A stretch of DNA of 64,000 nt, taken from positions 1,116,001-1,180,000 of the forward strand of contig NZ_CP062804.1 in assembly GCF_008801925.2 (NCBI RefSeq), read 5' to 3'. The translations under genes and the position numbers were made by a program. The notes below the pieces were generated by a model. It saw nothing but the letters and a program-made list of their open reading frames with translations, had not been told where the DNA came from and did not search any database. The DNA comes from Cupriavidus basilensis (GTDB lineage Bacteria > Pseudomonadota > Gammaproteobacteria > Burkholderiales > Burkholderiaceae). Shown in pieces: positions 58,797 to 64,000 of the stretch (positions within the stretch are counted from its first letter, which is position 1; every line of letters starts with the position of its first letter).

Positions 58797-59645
58797 GTGG
58801 CCGGAACAGAAATCGCAGTGCAAACCGTCCCACAAGCGGGCCATGCCGTATCGTCCGGCAGCTCATTCCATACCGCTCTCAAGATCCTGCCCGCCGCGCA
58901 ACGCGAGGCGATGTTCGAGATCTATGGCTTTTGCCGTGCGGTGGACGATATTGCCGATGGCGATGGCCCGCGTGCCACGCGCCTTGCCGGGCTCGACGCC
59001 TGGCGCACCGATCTTGCCGCGTGCTATGCCGGCACGCCGCCGGCGGCATTGCGCGGGCTGTCCGCCCAGATCCAGCGCTTCGGTTTGCAGCAGGAGGATT
59101 TCCTCGCCGTGATCGATGGCATGGCCATGGACGTGCACGCGGATATCCGCGCGCCGGACAACGCGACGCTGGATCTCTATTGCGACCGCGTGGCCAGCGC
59201 GGTGGGGCGCCTTGCCGTGCGCGTGTTCGGCATGGAGCGCGACGCCGGCGTCGCGCTGGCGCATCACCTTGGCCGCGCGTTGCAACTGACCAATATCCTG
59301 CGCGATATCGACGAAGACGCGGACCTGGGCCGTGTGTACCTGCCGGCCGAAGCGCTGCTGGGCGCGGGCGTGCCGATCGGCACGCCGCATGCCATCGTCG
59401 GGCATCCTGCCGTTGGCCGCGCGTGCCTGGACGTCGCGCAGCAGGCGCAGGCGTACTACGACCAGGCATTCGTCATCATGAACGCGGCGCCGCGCCGCAC
59501 GGTCCGTTCGCCGCGCATCATGGGCGAGGTCTACCACGTGATCCTGCAGCGTCTGCTGGCTCGCGGCTGGGCCAGCCCGCGGGCGCGGGTGCGCGTGCCG
59601 CGCCCGCGATTGCTATGGATTTTGCTGCGGCATGGCCTCGTGTGA
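58797..59645 (+). CDS. hpnD: Presqualene diphosphate synthase (HpnD-type)
   Basis: This 282-residue enzyme of the squalene/phytoene synthase family joins two farnesyl diphosphates. The first Asp-rich motif is FCRAVDDIADG (residues about 43-53) and the second NILRDIDEDADLGRVYLP. Length and motifs match HpnD. In the HpnCDE route HpnD makes presqualene diphosphate, HpnC hydroxysqualene and HpnE squalene; hpnC and hpnE are not in the window. It starts with GTG at 58797 behind GAGGAG. It is the first gene of hpnD-shc-hpnG. Confidence 0.9.
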   Translation: MAGTEIAVQTVPQAGHAVSSGSSFHTALKILPAAQREAMFEIYGFCRAVDDIADGDGPRATRLAGLDAWRTDLAACYAGTPPAALRGLSAQIQRFGLQQEDFLAVIDGMAMDVHADIRAPDNATLDLYCDRVASAVGRLAVRVFGMERDAGVALAHHLGRALQLTNILRDIDEDADLGRVYLPAEALLGAGVPIGTPHAIVGHPAVGRACLDVAQQAQAYYDQAFVIMNAAPRRTVRSPRIMGEVYHVILQRLLARGWASPRARVRVPRPRLLWILLRHGLV

Positions 59646-59738
59646 GGTGAATCCGCCGATTGACTGCCGCCCATGGCCGCTCACGGCCGCGTGCGGCATT
59701 GCCGTAATTGCGTTGTTGAAAAGAGGACATCGAAACCG

Positions 59739-61754
59739 ATGAGCCAAGTTGCACTATCCCCCAATTCGAATGCGCCCGCGCATGCCGCGCCCGCGCCAGA
59801 CGAGTTGGAAGGCACGCTCGACCGCGCGCTAGACGCCTTGCTGGCCAGCCAGCGGCCGGATGGCCACTGGGTGTTCGAGCTGGAGGCCGACGCCACGATT
59901 CCGGCGGAATATGTACTGCTGGTGCACTACCTGGGCGAGACCCCGGATACCGTGCTGGAAGCCCGTATCGCGCGCTACCTGCGCCGCATCCAGAATGCCG
60001 ACGGCGGCTGGCCGCTGTTCCATCAGGGCCGCTCGGACATCAGCGCCAGCGTGAAGGCGTATTTCGCGCTCAAGATGATTGGCGACGACACCGAGTCGGA
60101 GCCTATGCGCCGTGCCCGCGCCGCCATCCACGGGATGGGTGGTGCCGAGGCCAGCAATGTCTTTACCCGCACGCTGCTCGCGCTGTACGGCGTGATGCCG
60201 TGGCAGGCGGTGCCGATGATGCCGGTGGAGATCATGCTGCTGCCGCTGTGGTTCCCGTTCCACCTGTCCAAGGTCGCGTACTGGGCCCGCACGGTGATCG
60301 TGCCGCTGCTGGTGCTCAACAGCCTGCGTCCCCAGGCCAGGAACCCGCGTGGCGTAGGCATCGACGAGCTGTTCATCCGTCCTTGCCAGGCAGCCCGGCT
60401 GGCCCCGCGCGCACCGCACCAGAAGCGCGTGTGGTTCGGCCTGTTCCGTGTGCTGGACGCCGGCTTGCGCGTGGCGGAGCCGTTGTTCCCCCGCAGCCTG
60501 CGCGCGCGCGCCATCGCCCGCGCCGAGAAGTTCGTGCGCGAGCGCCTGAACGGCGAGGATGGCCTGGGCGCGATCTTTCCGGCCATGGCCAATGCCGTGA
60601 TGATGTTCGACGTGCTTGGCGTGCCGCGCACCGATCCCGATGTGGCGGTGGCCCGCGCCTCCATCGAGAAGCTGCTGGTGGTGCATGGCGACGAGGCCTA
60701 TTGCCAGCCGTGCCTGTCGCCGGTGTGGGACACCTCGCTGGCCAGCCACGCCTTGCTGGAGGTGGGTGGCCCGCGTGCCGAGGCGGCCGTTGAGCGCGGC
60801 TTGCAATGGCTGCGCCCGCTGCAGGTGCTGGACGTGCGCGGCGACTGGATCGTGCGGCGCCCCGACGTGCGTCCCGGCGGCTGGGCTTTCCAGTACGCCA
60901 ACCCGCATTACCCGGACGTGGACGACACCGCCGTGGTGGCGATGGCCATGGACCGCGCGGCGCGCACCGGCGCAGCCGCGCCGGCCGTGGCGCCGGCCAG
61001 CCATCGTTCACGCTACGACGAGGCTGTCAGCCGTGCGCGCGAGTGGGTGGCGGGCATGCAGAGCGGCAACGGCGGCTGGGGCGCGTTCGAGCCCGAGAAC
61101 ACGCATGAGTACCTGAACAATATCCCGTTCGCGGATCACGGCGCCTTGCTCGATCCGCCCACCGCCGACGTGTCGGCGCGCTGCCTGTCGATGCTCGCGC
61201 AGCTGGGCGAGACCGCGGCCAGCAGCCAAGCCTTCCGGCGCGCCCAGCGTTACCTGCTCGACGAGCAGATGGCCGACGGCAGCTGGTATGGCCGCTGGGG
61301 CACGAACTATGTCTACGGCACGTGGAGCGCGCTGTGCGCGCTCAATGCCGCCGGCATGGCGCCCGAAGCGCCGGAAATGCGCCGCGCCGCCGACTGGCTG
61401 ATCTCGATCCAGAACGCCGACGGCGGCTGGGGCGAGGACGGCAGCAGCTACCGCCTCGACTACCAGGGCTACGAGACCGCGCCGAGCGTGCCGTCGCAAA
61501 CCGCCTGGGCGATGCTGGGCCTGATGGCCGCGGGGCAGGTCGATCATCCGGCCGTGGCGCGTGGTGTGGACTACCTCATGCGCATGCAGCAGGCCGACGG
61601 CCTGTGGAGCGAGGCGCGCTTCACCGCGGTGGGCTTCCCCCGCGTGTTCTACCTGCGCTACCACGGCTACGCGCGCTTCTTCCCGCTGTGGGCGCTGGCG
61701 CGCTACCGCAACCTGCGCCGCGACGGCACGCGGGTGGTGGCGTGGGGGATGTGA
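59739..61754 (+). CDS. shc: Squalene-hopene cyclase
   Basis: This 671-residue monotopic membrane enzyme cyclises squalene to hopene and hopanol. The catalytic acid motif is PDVDDTAVV (DXDD) near residue 400. Several QW repeats are visible, for example QNADGGWGEDGSSY near the C-terminus and QSGNGGWGAFEPENT. Length is normal. AGAGGA lies 11 nt before the ATG at 59739. It follows hpnD by 93 nt and overlaps hpnG by 4 nt (GTGA). Hopanoids would strengthen the outer membrane together with the HpnN and MlaA lipid-transport genes nearby. Confidence 0.97.
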   Translation: MSQVALSPNSNAPAHAAPAPDELEGTLDRALDALLASQRPDGHWVFELEADATIPAEYVLLVHYLGETPDTVLEARIARYLRRIQNADGGWPLFHQGRSDISASVKAYFALKMIGDDTESEPMRRARAAIHGMGGAEASNVFTRTLLALYGVMPWQAVPMMPVEIMLLPLWFPFHLSKVAYWARTVIVPLLVLNSLRPQARNPRGVGIDELFIRPCQAARLAPRAPHQKRVWFGLFRVLDAGLRVAEPLFPRSLRARAIARAEKFVRERLNGEDGLGAIFPAMANAVMMFDVLGVPRTDPDVAVARASIEKLLVVHGDEAYCQPCLSPVWDTSLASHALLEVGGPRAEAAVERGLQWLRPLQVLDVRGDWIVRRPDVRPGGWAFQYANPHYPDVDDTAVVAMAMDRAARTGAAAPAVAPASHRSRYDEAVSRAREWVAGMQSGNGGWGAFEPENTHEYLNNIPFADHGALLDPPTADVSARCLSMLAQLGETAASSQAFRRAQRYLLDEQMADGSWYGRWGTNYVYGTWSALCALNAAGMAPEAPEMRRAADWLISIQNADGGWGEDGSSYRLDYQGYETAPSVPSQTAWAMLGLMAAGQVDHPAVARGVDYLMRMQQADGLWSEARFTAVGFPRVFYLRYHGYARFFPLWALARYRNLRRDGTRVVAWGM

Positions 61755-62443
61755 CGACGCCAAGCTCGCCGCAACGCCATGCCGGTCCCACGCTGGTGGT
61801 GACTGGCATGCGCTTCGAGGCCGGCATCGCCGCCGGCCCCGGCGTTGAAACCCTGCACGGCCTGCGCGCCGAAGCCTTGGCGCAAGGCCTGCGGCAACGC
61901 CTGGCGCGTCCCTGCGCCGGCGTGATCAGCTTTGGCGTGGCCGGCGGGCTGGACCCCGCGCTATTGCCAGGCCGGCTGATCGTCGCCTCCGCCATCCAGG
62001 ATGGGACTCGATTGCGGCCCGTTGACGCCAGCTGGTCGCGCTCGCTTTCGCTTGCCTTGCCCGAGGCCATTTCCGGCGTGCTCGCCGGCGCTGACCAGGC
62101 TGTGACCTCGGTGGCGGCCAAGATGGCATTGCATGCGGCCACCGGTGCGCTGGCGGTCGACATGGAATCGCATATCGCGGCGCGTGTCGCCGAGGAATTC
62201 GGGCTGCCGTTCGCCGCCTGCCGGGTGGTGATCGATCCCGCGCAGCGGGAAGTGCCGCCCGCCGCGGTGGCTGGCATGGGTCCCGATGGCAGCACCGACA
62301 TCTGGGCATTGCTCAAGGCGCTGCTGGCGGGGCCGGGACAGGTGCCGGACCTGATCCGGCTGGGCAGGGATGCGAGGCTGGCCAGGCTTGCGCTGCTGGC
62401 CGCCAGGGGCAGGGTGGGGATGGGGTTTGGCTTATTGGCTTAG
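61751..62443 (+). CDS. hpnG: Hopanoid-associated nucleosidase/phosphorylase HpnG
   Basis: This 230-residue protein of the purine/uridine phosphorylase superfamily has LVVTGMRFEAGIAAGPGV at the start and VISFGVAGGLDPALLPG and ALAVDMESHIAARVAEEFGLPF as family motifs, the last with the substrate-binding Met-Glu. HpnG removes adenine from adenosylhopane to give ribosylhopane. The GTG start at 61751 overlaps the shc stop, so it is coupled. It converges on mlaA with a 25-bp gap. Confidence 0.9.
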   Translation: MTTPSSPQRHAGPTLVVTGMRFEAGIAAGPGVETLHGLRAEALAQGLRQRLARPCAGVISFGVAGGLDPALLPGRLIVASAIQDGTRLRPVDASWSRSLSLALPEAISGVLAGADQAVTSVAAKMALHAATGALAVDMESHIAARVAEEFGLPFAACRVVIDPAQREVPPAAVAGMGPDGSTDIWALLKALLAGPGQVPDLIRLGRDARLARLALLAARGRVGMGFGLLA

Positions 62444-62468
62444 GCCTGGGATAAGGCGCAAGTCAGGC

Positions 62469-63290
62469 TCAGGGCTTCTTCGCCTCGCCATCCGGCGTTT
62501 TGTCTTCCGTGCCGCCAGGCGCAGGCGCCGCGTTTTCGGCCGGCGCGTCGGTATCCTCATAATCCGGCAGCTTCCCGCGACCGCCCTGGATCAGGTACTG
62601 CCTGCGCTGGCGGTAAGCATCGCGCACAAAGCTGTACTTATCCAGCGCCGCCAGCGACAGCAGATCGGTCGCGCCAAGCGCATTGGTCCGTGCGTCCAGG
62701 AAGCCCAGGCCCCACAGGCCCCACTTCACGTTTTCATCGTTTACCCACGTGGTTGGGGACAGCTGGAAGTTCACATACAGCCCCACGCCGTCGCGGATCG
62801 AGCTGGGGCCGAACAGCGGCAGGACCAGGTACGGGCCGGCCGGCACGCCCCACACGCCTAGCGTCAGCCCGAAGTCCTGGGAGTGCTTGCTGATGCCGGC
62901 GGGCGTGGCGATATCGATCAGGCCGCCAATGCCCAGCACGGAGTTCACCGCCACCCGCATGAAGCTTTCCGCCGCATCCACGCCCTTGCCTTGCAGCAGG
63001 TTGTTGACCGTATTGCCGACGTCGGCGAGGTTCGAATAGAAATTGGTGACCGCGGTGCGCACCGGTTGCGGCGTGACGGCGCGGTAGCCCTTGGCCAGCG
63101 GCGTCGCCACGTACTCGTCGGCCTTGTCGTTGACCTTGAAGACAACGCGGTTGAGCGGCTCCAGGGGGTCGTCGGGGCTGGCTTGCGGGCCGCTGGCGCA
63201 GGCTGTGGCCAGCAGCGAGAACGAGAGCGCCGGCAGGAGGCGAGAGAGGCGAGAGTCGGGGTGAGTCATTGTTCTATGGAGACGAGACAT
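62469..63290 (-). CDS. mlaA: MlaA (VacJ) family outer-membrane lipoprotein
   Basis: This 273-residue protein has a lipobox (LLATAC) and the MlaA core: DPLEPLNRVVFKVND, NFYSNLADVGNTVNNLLQGK and GLTLGVWGVPAGPYLVLPLFGPS. The C-terminus adds an acidic, Pro/Ala-rich tail. MlaA extracts mislocalised phospholipids from the outer leaflet with porins and passes them to MlaC. The ATG at 63290 overlaps the stop of the hpnN-like gene by one base (TGATG), indicating coupling; an internal ATG at 63269 is the alternative start. Pairing with HpnN suggests joint handling of hopanoids and phospholipids. Confidence 0.94.
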   Translation of the reverse strand: MSRLHRTMTHPDSRLSRLLPALSFSLLATACASGPQASPDDPLEPLNRVVFKVNDKADEYVATPLAKGYRAVTPQPVRTAVTNFYSNLADVGNTVNNLLQGKGVDAAESFMRVAVNSVLGIGGLIDIATPAGISKHSQDFGLTLGVWGVPAGPYLVLPLFGPSSIRDGVGLYVNFQLSPTTWVNDENVKWGLWGLGFLDARTNALGATDLLSLAALDKYSFVRDAYRQRRQYLIQGGRGKLPDYEDTDAPAENAAPAPGGTEDKTPDGEAKKP

Positions 63291-64000
63291 CAATGGGCCG
63301 GGCCGGTGGCGGGGGCCGACCGCTCGCGCGGCCGCCCCATCAGGATCGGCTGAAAGAATACGGCACCGACCAGCGTGCAGGCTAGCGCGAGTGCCAGCAA
63401 CTTGCCCATGCTGGCCGTGCCCGGATGCTGGGACAGCCACAGGCTGCCGAACGCGGCGGCGGTGGTGGCGGCGCTGAACAGCACGGCGTGCGTCAGCGGG
63501 GATTGCAGCAGTTGGGTCTTGCCTTCGCGCCACGCGATCACATAGTAGATCTTGAAGGCCACGCCGATGCCGAACAGCAGCGGCAGCGCGATGACATTGG
63601 CGAAATTGAGCGGAATGCCGAACACCACGCACAGCTCCAGCGTCACCAGCGCGGACACCAGCAGCGGCACCAGCGTGCGCAGCACATCACCCACGCGACG
63701 CAGCGTGATCCACAGCAGCAGCGTGATCGACAGCACGGCCCACACGCCGGCCTGGGCAAAGGCCGTCATGATGGTGTCAGCGGAGCCGCGGATCGAGATC
63801 GGGCCGCCAACCGCGGTGGGCTCGACGCGCTGGACGGCGTCGATAAAGCGCGTGAGCGCGGCGTCGCGCGCATCGCTGTCGCTGGTGCTGGCGGCGTCTG
63901 CCGGCTTGGCCGCGACGGGAAGCTTGGGGCTCACGCTGACGAGCGCCTGGCCATCCGGGGCAACCCAGTCGCGCACCAGTGCCGGTGGCAGGGTTTCGCG
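63290..64000 (-). CDS. hpnN: HpnN-type RND (MMPL) hopanoid transporter, 3' part only
   Basis: The gene runs off the right edge; about 236 C-terminal residues are present. It begins inside the window with [20 protein letters not shown] and continues through five of the C-terminal membrane helices ([40 protein letters not shown] and [20 protein letters not shown]), ending in an [12 protein letters not shown] tail. HpnN carries hopanoids from the inner to the outer membrane. The upstream part of the gene and any hpnM-like partner lie outside. Confidence 0.9.
   Translation of the reverse strand, partial: RETLPPALVRDWVAPDGQALVSVSPKLPVAAKPADAASTSDSDARDAALTRFIDAVQRVEPTAVGGPISIRGSADTIMTAFAQAGVWAVLSITLLLWITLRRVGDVLRTLVPLLVSALVTLELCVVFGIPLNFANVIALPLLFGIGVAFKIYYVIAWREGKTQLLQSPLTHAVLFSAATTAAAFGSLWLSQHPGTASMGKLLALALACTLVGAVFFQPILMGRPRERSAPATGPAH

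Overview
The window reads as a high-GC betaproteobacterial replicon, most likely Cupriavidus or a close Burkholderiaceae relative. The grounds are the trimeric-type porin, two Bug-type periplasmic binding proteins, many LysR regulators, the hopanoid genes, the codon-driven antisense ORFs and the style of intergenic hairpin repeats. No rRNA, tRNA, CRISPR array, transposase or phage gene was recognised. All calls are from reading the sequence; no database search was run.

Layout. (1) 69-7077: porin, MHS-type transporter, LysR regulator, Gfo/Idh/MocA oxidoreductase, type II dehydroquinase and an unusual AroE-like dehydrogenase, which looks like a shikimate/quinate uptake and conversion locus. (2) 7546-10768: 4-hydroxyphenylpyruvate dioxygenase, a lipoprotein and a methyltransferase. 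(3) 10799-16778: RND efflux operon (adaptor, pump, outer-membrane factor). (4) 17500-20419: Gly/His-rich exported protein, IclR regulator, membrane diguanylate cyclase. (5) 20438-23550: citrate-synthase-like lyase, class III CoA-transferase and Bug protein in one operon. (6) 23551-24626: gene-free DNA holding a large imperfect inverted repeat. (7) 24627-28521: MgtC, Mg2+ P-type ATPase and a small leader-type ORF, preceded by a candidate structured RNA. (8) 29176-31140: DUF6630-like protein, an orphan terminator, a polysaccharide deacetylase.

(9) 31269-43425 is the most striking block: ExbB-like channel, ExbD-like DUF2149 protein and an exported, membrane-anchored CobN-like protein, followed by CobW, a cytoplasmic CobN and a ChlI-type ATPase. 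The ATPase gene appears to be joined to a VWA domain by programmed -1 frameshifting (A7 slippery run, 7-nt spacer, strong stem-loop), giving ChlI and ChlD forms from one gene. (10) 43595-44224: HigBA toxin-antitoxin pair. (11) 44342-49612 on the minus strand: a cobalamin riboswitch controlling a TonB-dependent receptor, a PepSY membrane protein and a NiCoT-family Ni/Co permease. Blocks 9 and 11 together suggest cobalt and corrinoid/tetrapyrrole metal handling: outer-membrane uptake, inner-membrane cobalt import, CobW delivery, cytoplasmic cobalt insertion, and a second, periplasm-facing CobN-like machine probably coupled to proton-motive force.

(12) 49924-54031: chemoreceptor, DUF2501 protein and an exported PHP-domain lipoprotein with a Pho-box-like upstream site. 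(13) 54162-58145: LysR regulator divergent from a Bug protein and a gamma-glutamyltransferase-like hydrolase. (14) 58292-64000: a small ORF, then hopanoid genes hpnD-shc-hpnG behind an extended -10 promoter, converging on mlaA and the 3' part of hpnN, which runs off the right edge.
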